From Anabaena subtropica FACHB-260 (lineage in GTDB: Bacteria > Cyanobacteriota > Cyanobacteriia > Cyanobacteriales > Nostocaceae), in contig NZ_JACJRF010000020.1 of the NCBI RefSeq assembly GCF_014697105.1, positions 32,593-96,592 on the forward strand: 64,000 nt of DNA, given 5' to 3'. Positions within the stretch are counted from its first letter, which is position 1, and the number at the start of each line of letters is the position of its first letter. The notes beneath the pieces are model-generated. The model saw nothing but the letters and a program-made list of their open reading frames with translations, had not been told where the DNA came from and made no database searches. Below, piece after piece: positions 1 through 8,310 of this stretch. Made by a program: the position numbers and the translations under genes.

Positions 1-1
1 T

Positions 2-1324
2 GAAGGTTCCGATGACCCAGAAGCGGCTTTGGAAGACCAAGAGGTAATATTACCCAGCCTGAAAGTTGGGGATCATCCAGATTGTCAAAATATCGAAGCA
101 GTTGGTCACGAAACCCAACCTCCAGCTAGGTACACCGAAGCGACCCTCGTCAAAACCCTAGAAAGTGAAGGTATTGGTCGTCCTAGTACCTACGCCAGCA
201 TCATTGGCACAATTATCGATAAGGGTTACTCCCAACTGGTGAATAACGCTCTCATCCCCACCTTTACTGCTTTCGCCGTCACTGACCTCTTGGAAAAAAA
301 CTTCCCTGATATCGTCGATCCCAGCTTTACCTCCAAAATGGAGCAAACTTTGGATGATATTGCTGATGGTGAAGCGGAATGGCTACCCTACCTACGGGAA
401 TTTTATCTAGGGGATAAAGGACTGGAAACTCTGGTTAAAGAACGAGAAAGCCTAATTGATGCAAGCCAGGCCAGAACTGTAGAACTAGAAAACTTAGATG
501 CTAAAGTCCGTATTGGTAAATATGGGCCTTACATTGAAGTGGAAAATGGTGATGGTATAGTTACCGCCTCCATTCCCAAAGATTTAACACCAGCCGACCT
601 CGACCCTAAACAAGTTGAAGTAATCCTCCGACAAAAAACTGTCGGGCCAGACCAACTAGGCCGTCATCCCGAAACTGGTGAACCAATTTACGTGAAAATT
701 GGCGCTTACGGGCCTTACGTCCAGTTGGGTGATAAATCAGATGAAAACCCCAAACCCAAACAAGCTTCTCTACCCAAGGGTGTTACTCCAGAAAACGTCA
801 CCTTAGAGACAGCTATTGGTCTTTTGGCATTACCCCGGACGTTGGGAACACATCCTGACACTGGCGGCAAAATTCAAGCTAGTTTAGGGCGTTTTGGTCC
901 TTACGTCGTCCATGACCAAGGTAAAGAAGGTAAAGACTACCGTTCTCTCAAAGCAACTGATAATGTCTTAACAATTTCTTTAGAAAGAGCGCTAGAATTG
1001 ATTTCCGAACCAAAAAAGAGCCGTGGTTCTACTAGTAGCAAGTCAAAAGCCGCTTTACGGGAATTAGGTACACATCCAGATGATGATGCACCAATAAATA
1101 TCTACGACGGCCCCTATGGGCCTTATATCAAGCACGGTAAAACAAACGTAGGTCTTCCTGAAGGTACATCAGTTGAAGATGTAACACTAGCTACAGCCCT
1201 GGAATTACTAGCCTCTAAAGCGTCAACTGCTAAAACTACACGCAAAACTAGTAAAACCACTACTACTAAATCTAAATCAACTGCGAAATCGTCCAGCGCT
1301 GCTACGAAAAAAAAGGGGGCATAA
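2..1324 (+). CDS. topA: DNA topoisomerase I (type IA), C-terminal part, 5' truncated by window edge
   Basis: Relaxes negatively supercoiled DNA through a transient 5' phosphotyrosine. The reading frame is open from base 2, so the gene begins outside the window and the catalytic tyrosine is not visible. The visible part starts in the type IA core, with the diagnostic ESEGIGRPSTYASIIGTI stretch about 55 residues in. It continues into at least four C-terminal repeats, each with a GPY motif (KYGPYIE, AYGPYVQ, RFGPYVV, PYGPYIK) and usually a preceding LGxHP. The protein ends in a Lys/Ser/Thr-rich basic tail of about 35 residues, a common feature of cyanobacterial enzymes that probably aids DNA binding. 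No clear terminator follows. Confidence 0.97.
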   Translation, partial: EGSDDPEAALEDQEVILPSLKVGDHPDCQNIEAVGHETQPPARYTEATLVKTLESEGIGRPSTYASIIGTIIDKGYSQLVNNALIPTFTAFAVTDLLEKNFPDIVDPSFTSKMEQTLDDIADGEAEWLPYLREFYLGDKGLETLVKERESLIDASQARTVELENLDAKVRIGKYGPYIEVENGDGIVTASIPKDLTPADLDPKQVEVILRQKTVGPDQLGRHPETGEPIYVKIGAYGPYVQLGDKSDENPKPKQASLPKGVTPENVTLETAIGLLALPRTLGTHPDTGGKIQASLGRFGPYVVHDQGKEGKDYRSLKATDNVLTISLERALELISEPKKSRGSTSSKSKAALRELGTHPDDDAPINIYDGPYGPYIKHGKTNVGLPEGTSVEDVTLATALELLASKASTAKTTRKTSKTTTTKSKSTAKSSSAATKKKGA

Positions 1325-1571
1325 GTCAATAGTCCATAATAAACAGTCCAAACTAATGACTCTTGACCATCCTTGGATGCAGTCTGATAGGTTGCTAATG
1401 TGATACTCTAAAAAGTAAGGGAGATAACAACACGAAAATTTTAAAATTAGCCTGCGGCTGCAATACCAAAATATGTGTCAGTCCAGTTGTAGGCCAGAGG
1501 TGCAAAATTACGCCAGTTTCTGCGTAGCTGTTAGTCAAAATTGAGGTAGTATCTCAGGAGCGGTCAGTTTA

Positions 1572-1733
1572 ATGGACTATATAGAAAAGGTACTGGAAAA
1601 GCTGAAAGAATTGGCCCGCAAGCTTATTGAGTCTCTGTTAGGGCCAGAAGCAGAGCAGGAACCGGAACTGATTCCGATTCCTGTAAACGATCGCCACCGG
1701 CGGGGCGTAGCCCATCGCTCGCGTCGTCGCTAG
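1572..1733 (+). CDS. Small basic protein, 53 aa, unknown function
   Basis: A short ATG-started frame between topA and aroQ, too short for ordinary ORF calling. An AGGAG-like ribosome site lies about 12 bases upstream. The N-terminal half is an amphipathic, charged helix ([20 protein letters not shown]), followed by an acidic Pro/Glu segment ([15 protein letters not shown]) and an Arg-rich tail. The last codons fall in a GC-rich dispersed repeat (about 1690-1730), so the native C-terminus may have been extended by that repeat. It reads in the same direction as aroQ, 20 bases away, and may be cotranscribed with it. I think it is translated because of its ordered composition and good ribosome site, but I cannot give a function. 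Confidence 0.6.
   Translation: MDYIEKVLEKLKELARKLIESLLGPEAEQEPELIPIPVNDRHRRGVAHRSRRR
1688..1731 (+). repeat. GC-rich palindromic repeat of Nostoc type
   Basis: The segment CGATCGCCACCGGCGGGGCG followed by TAGCCCATCGC is much more GC-rich than its surroundings. It holds partly self-complementary runs (GGGGCGTAGCCC) typical of small dispersed repeats in Nostoc genomes. It overlaps the 3' end of the 53-codon ORF. Confidence 0.5.
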
Positions 1734-1752
1734 AAGCCTGAAGGTACGAAAA

Positions 1753-2202
1753 TTGACAGTGCAACCTCTAAGTATTTTGGTGCTGCATGGGCCAAACCTA
1801 AATTTGCTGGGACAAAGAGAACCAGGAGTTTATGGCTCTACAACTTTGGCTGAGATTAATAGCTTATTGGCAGAAGCAGCGCTAAAGTTACAGGCAAAAG
1901 TGTTTCCCCTACAGTCAAATCATGAAGGAGTGTTAGTGGATGCTATTCATGAGGCTTTGGGGAAATATCAAGGCGTTTTGATAAATGCGGGAGCCTATAC
2001 CCATACTAGTGTGGCCTTACGAGATGCGATCGCTGCTGTAAATTTACCTACAGTAGAAGTCCATCTCAGCAACATCTATCGTAGAGAAGAGTTCCGCCAT
2101 CATTCTTACATCGCCCCAGTGGTTATCGGTCAAATTAGTGGTTTTGGTGTGCAGAGCTACCTTTTGGGTTTACAAGCTTTGGTGGAGCATTTGCGGAAAT
2201 GA
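1753..2202 (+). CDS. aroQ: 3-dehydroquinate dehydratase, type II
   Basis: Shikimate pathway enzyme that dehydrates 3-dehydroquinate to 3-dehydroshikimate in the cytosol. The 149-residue length is typical of the small dodecameric type II enzymes. The N-terminus has [18 protein letters not shown], containing the catalytic Tyr (residue 27) and substrate-loop Arg. The middle has [15 protein letters not shown], and the substrate-binding [17 protein letters not shown] follows. The start is a TTG at 1753; a GTG two codons later would remove only two residues, and I cannot decide between them. The 53-codon ORF ends 20 bases upstream, suggesting a short operon. Confidence 0.96.
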   Translation: MTVQPLSILVLHGPNLNLLGQREPGVYGSTTLAEINSLLAEAALKLQAKVFPLQSNHEGVLVDAIHEALGKYQGVLINAGAYTHTSVALRDAIAAVNLPTVEVHLSNIYRREEFRHHSYIAPVVIGQISGFGVQSYLLGLQALVEHLRK

Positions 2203-2325
2203 AAGGGATATAGCTTTCTGCCAAGTGGGAAAATAACTGTTATTTATTGCACAGTGTGTGCCAGTCGTCAAGTTGTTGAAAAAGTGCGTTGTAGTAGCTG
2301 GTATCAGCACTTTCCCATTCAAAAA

Positions 2326-2371
2326 AGTTAAAAGTAAAAAGGTGGAATAACTTGCTTTTAACTTTTAACTT
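2326..2371. repeat. Inverted repeat in the leader of the 2381 gene
   Basis: AGTTAAAAGT near 2327 pairs with ACTTTTAACT near 2361, leaving a short loop. The hairpin lies immediately before the ATG at 2381. It resembles a common AT-rich intergenic motif of Nostoc and could act on translation or simply be a repeat. Confidence 0.4.
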
Positions 2372-2380
2372 GTAAAGATT

Positions 2381-3316
2381 ATGCGCTACTCGCTGGTTAG
2401 TAGGTTCAGGGGTGTTTTACTTGGAGGAGTATTAGGGGAAAGTTTAGCTAAGGGAGGGGAAAAAAATTGCCGTGAGGCTTATCCTAACTTCGCGGGTGCT
2501 ATTACTCCTGGTGCTGAAAGTTTGATTACCCTGGGAAAGTTAGATTTAGATAATTGGCTGACACGTTATCAAAAAGAATTTATCACTTCGCCTGTAATCT
2601 CAAGTATTACAATAAAAAGAATTTTTGCCTCAATCCCCTTGGCACTGTTTTTTCACGAAAATCCAGTTAAACTGCGCCAAAATTGCCTGGGAGTATTAAA
2701 AAGCTGGGACGATGACCCAATTATTCGTGATATTACACTGGCATTGGGGTATGCGATCGCTCAATCACTCACAGAAAAGCTACAACCCCAAACCCTCATT
2801 CCTCAAATCATCTCTTTTATTGGAGAAACTCAGACATTACTCCCACAAAAATTATTAATAATACACAAACTTTTAGAACAGAGGGCTGGATTAGAAAGAT
2901 TACAAGCTGAGTTGAGTAGAGAAGAAGAACTTTCTCATGCTGTTGCTGTGGCATTTTACTGCTTTCTTGGCACTTTAGAAGACTTTCGTTTTTCAGTGTT
3001 ACATAGCTTGCAACTAGAATCTGTTTACTCACAAACTATCACAACTATTACTGGTGCGTTATCTGGAAGTTATAACAGTACTGTGGGTATTCCTGCTTAT
3101 TGGCAGATTTCACTTTTACCAACGAACTCAACAGGCAACGAAGAAAGCAACCTCTGGCAAATGCTAGAATTAGCCGATGCCCTTGCGGCAGTGTGGTCAG
3201 GAGTGTATAATCTTGCCCTACATCCCCGGGAGGTTCCAAACCCAGGATGTATCATCTCTAATCAATCAGTTCCACTTTCTGTTTATGCAGCGCCTCGCGT
3301 CATTCGCGGGCGTTAA
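2381..3316 (+). CDS. ADP-ribosylglycohydrolase-like protein, probably degenerate, 311 aa
   Basis: The N-terminus (RFRGVLLGGVLGESLAKGG) resembles the opening helix of ADP-ribosylglycohydrolase proteins (RFRGxLLGxAxGDAxG), and the all-helical composition and ALAAVWSGVYNLAL near the end fit that fold. The metal-binding Asp expected after the first Gly-rich stretch is replaced (GESL in place of GDA), and I do not see the usual paired Asp motifs later, so hydrolase activity is doubtful. Similar divergent proteins are common in cyanobacteria. The start is an ATG at 2381. The gene is followed, 173 bases on, by the PgpH-type gene on the same strand. Confidence 0.6.
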   Translation: MRYSLVSRFRGVLLGGVLGESLAKGGEKNCREAYPNFAGAITPGAESLITLGKLDLDNWLTRYQKEFITSPVISSITIKRIFASIPLALFFHENPVKLRQNCLGVLKSWDDDPIIRDITLALGYAIAQSLTEKLQPQTLIPQIISFIGETQTLLPQKLLIIHKLLEQRAGLERLQAELSREEELSHAVAVAFYCFLGTLEDFRFSVLHSLQLESVYSQTITTITGALSGSYNSTVGIPAYWQISLLPTNSTGNEESNLWQMLELADALAAVWSGVYNLALHPREVPNPGCIISNQSVPLSVYAAPRVIRGR

Positions 3317-3443
3317 AAGTTGGGAATTAGGAGGGATGAGGGAGATAGAAAACAGGGGAGCAGAGAAGAAAACTTACTTAAAAACTCTAAAACTCTACCT
3401 TTTTCCCCAGTTCTCACCCTTTTAAAAAATTTGTAAACTTGGA

Positions 3444-3468
3444 AAAAAGCTGGTTGCGTCAGCTTTTT
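3444..3468. terminator. Probable bidirectional hairpin terminator
   Basis: AAAAAGCTG (3444-3452) and CAGCTTTTT (3460-3468) form a 9-bp stem with a 7-base loop, and the T-run lies in the 3' arm. It fits termination of the 2381 gene. It argues against the upstream TTG start at 3439 for the next gene, because that start would place the hairpin inside its coding region. Confidence 0.55.
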
Positions 3469-3489
3469 AGCCTGAGAGACCTAGCAAAA

Positions 3490-6123
3490 ATGGCAAAATC
3501 GTTCAAAAATAAGAGTTGGATAGATGCAATAAGTCTGGGTTGGGTGCATGAAAAGCGTTCCTCCGTTGTTTGGGCGATCGCGGTTGTATCACTTACCGGG
3601 GTAATGGGTAATAAGTTATACAATCAGCCAAAGCTGAAAATAGGAACTGTTGCACCACAGACAATTAGAGCGCCTTATACTGCTAGTATCGAGGATAAAA
3701 AACAAACTGAAAATCAACGCAAAGCAGCTAGTAGAGGATCAACTCAAGTGTTAATGGTCGATGCCAAAATTACGGCACAAATCGACCAAAATTTACAAAA
3801 AATTCTGGATCAAGGGAACGAAATCCGCATATCCGCAGGTTCTTTTCCTTTTTATGATACTTCGGTTTTGTCTTTATCTAGCCAGCATTATCTGCGCTCT
3901 TGTCCTGACGCAGAATGGCAAATGATGCTGGTTGCTTTAGAAAATACGGGTCAAAAAAAGTTGGGGTTGCACTGGGACAAGCCAGGGCTTAGTACAGTCT
4001 CTGTCGCCGATACACTCCGCGTAACCCTGCGGGACGCTTCGCGCAGCTTGCTTCCCCGCAGGGAAGGTAGAGATGACCAAGGACTGTCGGTCGGAGACCA
4101 ACGCTTACGAAAACAGAAGATTGCACAGAAGTTACTCAATACTAGAACAGAAATCTCTTCGGTATTTCCCTCGCCCAGAGTTTACCCAAGTCAGGAAAGC
4201 CAAGTCTGGGCTATCTCTATGGATTCTCATCTCCCAAACAAAAGTTTGTCCTCTGTGGAGTCACAAGGCGTTGAAGTCTCTACAAAAACTGAGTTTATTC
4301 AGGCATTAGCAGAACTAGCTACTTATCGTTTCACAACGACTGAGCGAAATTTGTCTTCACTGATCACTCAAATTACTCAAGCTAGGCAAGCTTACGCCCA
4401 AGCTAGTGTCCAACTCTTCAGTATAGACACGATCACGACACAGACAATTTACCATGAAACCGTTCTCCTAGAATTGTCAGACGATGAATGGATACAAACA
4501 CAAAAGGGAATTCGCCAAGGTGCTGAAAGGATTTTAGCCCAAGGTATTCCTATAGGTTTGCCACAAAGCGTTTTGCAAAATGCAGTAAGTCTACAAGTGC
4601 AAGCTTTTGTCCCCAAAAATGCCGAATCTTTGGCAACTAAACTGTTATTGTCAGTGCTGCAACCGAATCTGAAGAAAGATGAGGAACAAACCAGAAAATA
4701 TGCTCAAAAGGCAGCATCTGTTGTTGAGCCTATCTTAATTGAGGTAAAACAAGGCACGATAATTGTGGGTAAGGGTAGAAATATTACCGAATGGGATTTT
4801 GAGGTACTAGAGCATTATCAACTGATTAGCCGCGAAAACAACTGGCTAGCTTTGCTGAAGTTAGCAACTATGGTGACAGGAGGAATTTGTCTATTTGCTT
4901 TCGTAGAGAAACGGTGTAAATCCCCATTACGCCAACGCGATCGCCTGTTAGTTTTGTTGCTTACCCTCAGTACACCTGGGTTGTTGGCAATGGGTGTATC
5001 TTACACTACTTGGGGTGCTGTAGGCTTACTGTTGGGTAGCTTCTATGGGCGGGCGTTGAGTGCAACAGTTATCGGATTACTCGTGTTCATCTTACCCATA
5101 AGCATGGAAATCAGCGCCGTTGGACTGTTGGCTGGTGCGGCTGGCGGAATTTTAGGTAGTTACATCGCCCATCGACTGCGATCGCGTGAAGAACTAGCAC
5201 TTTTGGGTGTGGCGATCGCTGGGACTCAGGGTGGCGTTTACCTGCTGATTAAAGTTTTGATTGGTGCTGCTTTTGGTTCATCCTGGTATCTTATACTCCA
5301 AGAAGCAGGGTTATTCACTTTATCTGGGCTGGCTTGGAGTATTGTAGCTTTGGGCTTAAGTCCTTATTTAGAAAAGCTATTTGATTTAGTTACCCCAATT
5401 CGATTAGCAGAATTGGCAAATCCCAATCGACCTTTATTAAAACGACTAGCGACAGAAACACCAGGAACCTTTCAACATACACTGTTTGTAGCTACTCTGG
5501 CGGAAGCTGCGGCGAAAAAGCTGGGCTGTAATGTGGAATTAGTCAGGGCTGGGACTTTATATCACGATATTGGAAAAATGCACGACCCCTTAGGTTTTAT
5601 TGAAAACCAAATGGGGGGGCCAAATAAACACGAAACCGAAATTAAAGACCCTTGGAAGAGTGCAGAAATTATCAAAAAGCACGTCAGCGAAGGCTTGGTA
5701 ATGGCGCGGAGACATCTTCTACCGACAGCGATTCAAGCTTTTATCCCTGAACATCAAGGGACAATGTTGATTGCCTATTTTCATCATCAGGCAGAAGAAA
5801 TGGCACAAGCTGATCCTACAATTGTCGTGCAGGAATCGGATTTTCGCTACGACGGCCCGATTCCTCAATCGCGGGAAACTGGAATCGTGATGCTAGCTGA
5901 TGCTTGTGAAGCTGCACTGCGATCGCTCAAGGATGTGAATACTGAACAGGCGTTAACTGTATTAAATAATATTTTCCGCGCCAGATGGCAAGACAATCAA
6001 CTCATTGATTCAGGATTAACGCGGGAAGAAATGACTGAAATTGCTGAAATATTTGTAGAAGTTTGGCAGCAGTTTAATCATAAGCGGATTGCTTACCCGA
6101 AGATGAAGTCTAGTAAAGGGTGA
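3490..6123 (+). CDS. PgpH/YqfF-type 7TM membrane protein with cytoplasmic HD phosphohydrolase domain
   Basis: Large inner-membrane protein with an N-terminal membrane segment, a periplasmic region of about 380 residues (7TM-HD extracellular type), a block of hydrophobic helices (about 4850-5380), and a cytoplasmic HD domain. The HD domain carries FQHTLFVATLAEAAAKK, then LYHDIGKMHDP and later FAYFHHQ-like histidines, the HD-GYP/PgpH layout. Characterised relatives (Listeria PgpH) hydrolyse c-di-AMP; that activity is inferred here. I chose ATG 3490; a TTG at 3439 would add 17 residues but covers a terminator-like hairpin. An in-frame palindromic repeat (about 4025-4063) adds the odd Arg/Ser-rich segment VTLRDASRSLLPRREGRD to the periplasmic domain. 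Confidence 0.88.
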   Translation: MAKSFKNKSWIDAISLGWVHEKRSSVVWAIAVVSLTGVMGNKLYNQPKLKIGTVAPQTIRAPYTASIEDKKQTENQRKAASRGSTQVLMVDAKITAQIDQNLQKILDQGNEIRISAGSFPFYDTSVLSLSSQHYLRSCPDAEWQMMLVALENTGQKKLGLHWDKPGLSTVSVADTLRVTLRDASRSLLPRREGRDDQGLSVGDQRLRKQKIAQKLLNTRTEISSVFPSPRVYPSQESQVWAISMDSHLPNKSLSSVESQGVEVSTKTEFIQALAELATYRFTTTERNLSSLITQITQARQAYAQASVQLFSIDTITTQTIYHETVLLELSDDEWIQTQKGIRQGAERILAQGIPIGLPQSVLQNAVSLQVQAFVPKNAESLATKLLLSVLQPNLKKDEEQTRKYAQKAASVVEPILIEVKQGTIIVGKGRNITEWDFEVLEHYQLISRENNWLALLKLATMVTGGICLFAFVEKRCKSPLRQRDRLLVLLLTLSTPGLLAMGVSYTTWGAVGLLLGSFYGRALSATVIGLLVFILPISMEISAVGLLAGAAGGILGSYIAHRLRSREELALLGVAIAGTQGGVYLLIKVLIGAAFGSSWYLILQEAGLFTLSGLAWSIVALGLSPYLEKLFDLVTPIRLAELANPNRPLLKRLATETPGTFQHTLFVATLAEAAAKKLGCNVELVRAGTLYHDIGKMHDPLGFIENQMGGPNKHETEIKDPWKSAEIIKKHVSEGLVMARRHLLPTAIQAFIPEHQGTMLIAYFHHQAEEMAQADPTIVVQESDFRYDGPIPQSRETGIVMLADACEAALRSLKDVNTEQALTVLNNIFRARWQDNQLIDSGLTREEMTEIAEIFVEVWQQFNHKRIAYPKMKSSKG
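4025..4063. repeat. Palindromic repeat inserted in frame in the HD-protein gene
   Basis: CCCTGCGGG (4025-4033) and CCCGCAGGG (4055-4063) are perfect 9-bp inverted arms around a GC-rich centre that includes CAGCTTGCTTCCCCG. A very similar core, TAGCTTGCTTCCCCGTAGGGG, occurs between genes near 23265-23286, so this is a dispersed element and not an ordinary part of the gene. Confidence 0.7.
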
Positions 6124-6133
6124 TAGGGGAGTG

Positions 6134-6784
6134 TCAATTCCGCAATACACCAGCCAAGATTAAATTAACCGCTTCTTGTGTATGATTTTTAATCATCTCT
6201 GGGCTTAGTAGTTCTACATCTGGTTTAATGTGCTTGAGGTTTTCGTAGGCATTGAAGTAGAAATTACAAACACCGGCAATCTGGAGGGTGACAATAAATG
6301 GATCTAACTCCCGAAAACAACCCTCAGCTATCCCTCGTTCTAAAATTTTAATTAAATAGGCGAAATTTTCTTGCCAGTTCCCCAACTGAAAATATTTTCC
6401 TTGGTTTTGGTTGGCTTCTTGAAACCATAGCATTCCCCGTTGTGGGTGGGCTGCTTCGTAGGCGATCGCTTCTTTAATTACTATTTTCAAGGCTTCTTCT
6501 GGGGATAACTGATCCAGATTTAACTGTTTAAAGCCTTCGTGCATTTCTACGGCTGGGCGTTTGAGAACGGCTTGATATAGTCCTTCCTTACTCTCGAAGT
6601 AGTAGTAAATCATCGCTGTGGTGACACCTGCACCTTTGGCGATCGCTTCTGTCCGCGCCCCACTGAGTCCATTTCTGGCAAACTCTGCTTCTGCTGCATC
6701 GAGAATCTGCTTTTTCGTCGCCTCAGCATCCCGTACTTGGCGCGGTTTTCTTGATGATAATTTTGATTGCGTTGAACGTCCCAC
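6134..6784 (-). CDS. TetR/AcrR family transcriptional regulator
   Basis: A 216-residue one-component repressor. Residues 15-70 form the TetR DNA-binding domain (ATKKQILDAAEAEFARNG, GVTTAMIYYYFESKEGLYQAVL), and the rest is an all-helical ligand/dimer domain of TetR_C type. The start is a GTG preceded by GGAGA at five bases; an upstream ATG is out of frame and an in-frame TGA blocks extension. It is divergently transcribed from the Rieske oxygenase gene at 7083 and shares with it an intergenic region containing three TTAACTA copies, so it probably controls that gene and itself. The inducer is unknown. It converges on the HD-protein gene, ending 11 bases away. Confidence 0.92.
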   Translation of the reverse strand: MGRSTQSKLSSRKPRQVRDAEATKKQILDAAEAEFARNGLSGARTEAIAKGAGVTTAMIYYYFESKEGLYQAVLKRPAVEMHEGFKQLNLDQLSPEEALKIVIKEAIAYEAAHPQRGMLWFQEANQNQGKYFQLGNWQENFAYLIKILERGIAEGCFRELDPFIVTLQIAGVCNFYFNAYENLKHIKPDVELLSPEMIKNHTQEAVNLILAGVLRN

Positions 6785-6812
6785 GATTCTCCATCATGCT
6801 AACGACAATATC

Positions 6813-6900
6813 TTAACTAAAAAACTGGTTAATAGTTGACATCAAAGATGAGATTGTTTAAATTAAGATTGTGTTAACTAAAAATTTAATTAATTAACTA
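6813..6900. promoter_or_regulatory. Candidate TetR operator region
   Basis: TTAACTAAAAA occurs at 6813-6823 and 6874-6884, and a third TTAACTA lies at 6894-6900. The surrounding sequence is AT-rich and partly palindromic (GTTAA...TTAAC). Its location between the divergent regulator and oxygenase genes is where a TetR protein would bind. Assignment is by position and repetition only. Confidence 0.4.
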
Positions 6901-7082
6901 AATCATAGAGTAGCTAAAGTAATTTTTTTTAGCTACAAGGTATTTTTTTGCTTTAACTACCATCCATAGTTTATTCATCCCCAGCATCTCAACACTTGGC
7001 AATTATTCTTGTGAGTAATAGCTAAATCCAACATACATAAACCAGTTTTCTAGACATTGCCAAATATTTAGGAGAAAGTGAA

Positions 7083-8036
7083 ATGCAGCCAATTTTACCT
7101 GGTGCGCCTTGGTTGATTGCTCATAAATCAATGCTAGGAGTTAATAAACCGAATAAAATTACCTTGAATGGACAAGATTATGTAATTTGGCAGAATTCAA
7201 AAGGTGAAGTTTTTGCGATTGATAATATTTGTCCTCATCTGCAAGCACCTTTATCAAATGGTTGGGTTTGTCAAGAAAGAGGTACTATTACTTGTCCTTT
7301 TCATGCGTTAGAGTTTGATGGAAAAGGTAGACTCCATCGCACAGAAGAAAAAGACACTCAACCAATTACCAAGTCATTGGAACTAATTATTAGTAATGAC
7401 TGTATTTGGACTTATGCAGGATTTGAAGCAAGATTACCTATTCCTGATTTACATCAAAGTATAAATAATGAATATGAGTTTATCGGTGTAGCGGGAGAAA
7501 AAAGCATCCAAGGAGATTTTTTAACTACTTTGATGGTCAACTATGACTATAACCATCAAAATGGTACTCATAAAGACCTATTTAGAATCACATCTTGTAA
7601 GGTTAGCTCTTTTGAGGAAAATGGCTACTACGCCAAAGTAGCCCAAGAGATTTTGAGAGCAGATAATACATTAGGAGAAATCATCAAAAATCCTGCATTA
7701 GGAATTATTCCCAAAGTTATGAATAACACTTTGGAATATGCTTTTCCTTCAACTACTGCCCTTTTTGCTAAATCTCCTATTGGCAATGTTGCTCAAGTTC
7801 ACATTCTTTACCCAGAAACAGAAAATAGAACTAAGACATTTGTGCTATTTTATGCTAAGGATATTAATCCTGTAATGAAGTTATTGTTTAAAAATTCATT
7901 TTTACAAGCAGCAGGAAAAATCATAGAACAAGATACAGAGACGGTTGAAAACTTATATCCCAGACAAAAGCCAAAGATTAGATTACCTTATGAAGAGATT
8001 ATGTTCTATGCAGAAAAACTCTACAGTAATTGGTGA
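7083..8036 (+). CDS. Rieske non-heme iron oxygenase, alpha-subunit-like
   Basis: Predicted oxygenase component that takes electrons through a Rieske [2Fe-2S] cluster to a mononuclear iron. The cluster ligands are Cys50-Pro-His52 and Cys71-x-x-His74 (CPH and CPFH). The iron-site motif follows as NYDYNHQNGTH, giving Asp155, His158 and His163 in the D-x2-H-x4-H arrangement. At 317 residues it is at the short end for the family. The start is supported by AGGAG nine bases upstream. It lies divergent from the TetR regulator, which suggests substrate-induced expression. No reductase or ferredoxin gene is adjacent, so electrons probably come from a general ferredoxin. The substrate cannot be predicted from sequence. 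Confidence 0.88.
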   Translation: MQPILPGAPWLIAHKSMLGVNKPNKITLNGQDYVIWQNSKGEVFAIDNICPHLQAPLSNGWVCQERGTITCPFHALEFDGKGRLHRTEEKDTQPITKSLELIISNDCIWTYAGFEARLPIPDLHQSINNEYEFIGVAGEKSIQGDFLTTLMVNYDYNHQNGTHKDLFRITSCKVSSFEENGYYAKVAQEILRADNTLGEIIKNPALGIIPKVMNNTLEYAFPSTTALFAKSPIGNVAQVHILYPETENRTKTFVLFYAKDINPVMKLLFKNSFLQAAGKIIEQDTETVENLYPRQKPKIRLPYEEIMFYAEKLYSNW

Positions 8037-8086
8037 TGAAATAGAAAGAAATATTTAAGAGCAAATATTGTTAATTATTCGTAACT

Positions 8087-8121
8087 AATTCTAAAAAACG
8101 CTGATGATTAGATGCAGTTAA
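8087..8121. pseudogene. Gene fragment duplicated from the 8311-8853 gene
   Basis: These 35 bases match 8513-8547, inside the downstream secreted-protein gene, with two mismatches. On the minus strand they would encode LTASNHQRFLE, against LTASNNQRFVE in the intact gene. This is a relic of a partial duplication or of a lost paralogue. Confidence 0.6.
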
Positions 8122-8152
8122 GAAGACTTTCAGAAAATAAAATATCTAAAAT

Positions 8153-8217
8153 GTAGGGTGCGTCAGTATGAATAATTTTTTGGTACAGCTAGGTTTTCTT
8201 GCACTGACGCACCCTAC
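8153..8217. repeat. Inverted repeat with 15-bp perfect arms
   Basis: GTAGGGTGCGTCAGT (8153-8167) is the exact reverse complement of ACTGACGCACCCTAC (8203-8217), with a 35-base loop. This motif is a recurrent intergenic element of Nostoc-type genomes. It has no long T-run, so I list it as a repeat rather than a terminator. Confidence 0.7.
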
Positions 8218-8310
8218 TAACTGAAAGCCTTTATCCTTCGCCATATTACCCCACCCCTTCCCCCTGACAGGTGTAGGTTTGTTTAGAGGTGGGCTTCTTT
8301 GTGTCAGATT

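Noticed and set aside
1123..1329. Minus-strand frame over the topA tail
   Set aside because: Antisense of the Lys/Thr-rich tail, producing Val/Leu runs; no start signal.
4025..4063. Considered as a terminator within the HD-protein gene
   Set aside because: No T-run and the reading frame passes through; it is a dispersed repeat.
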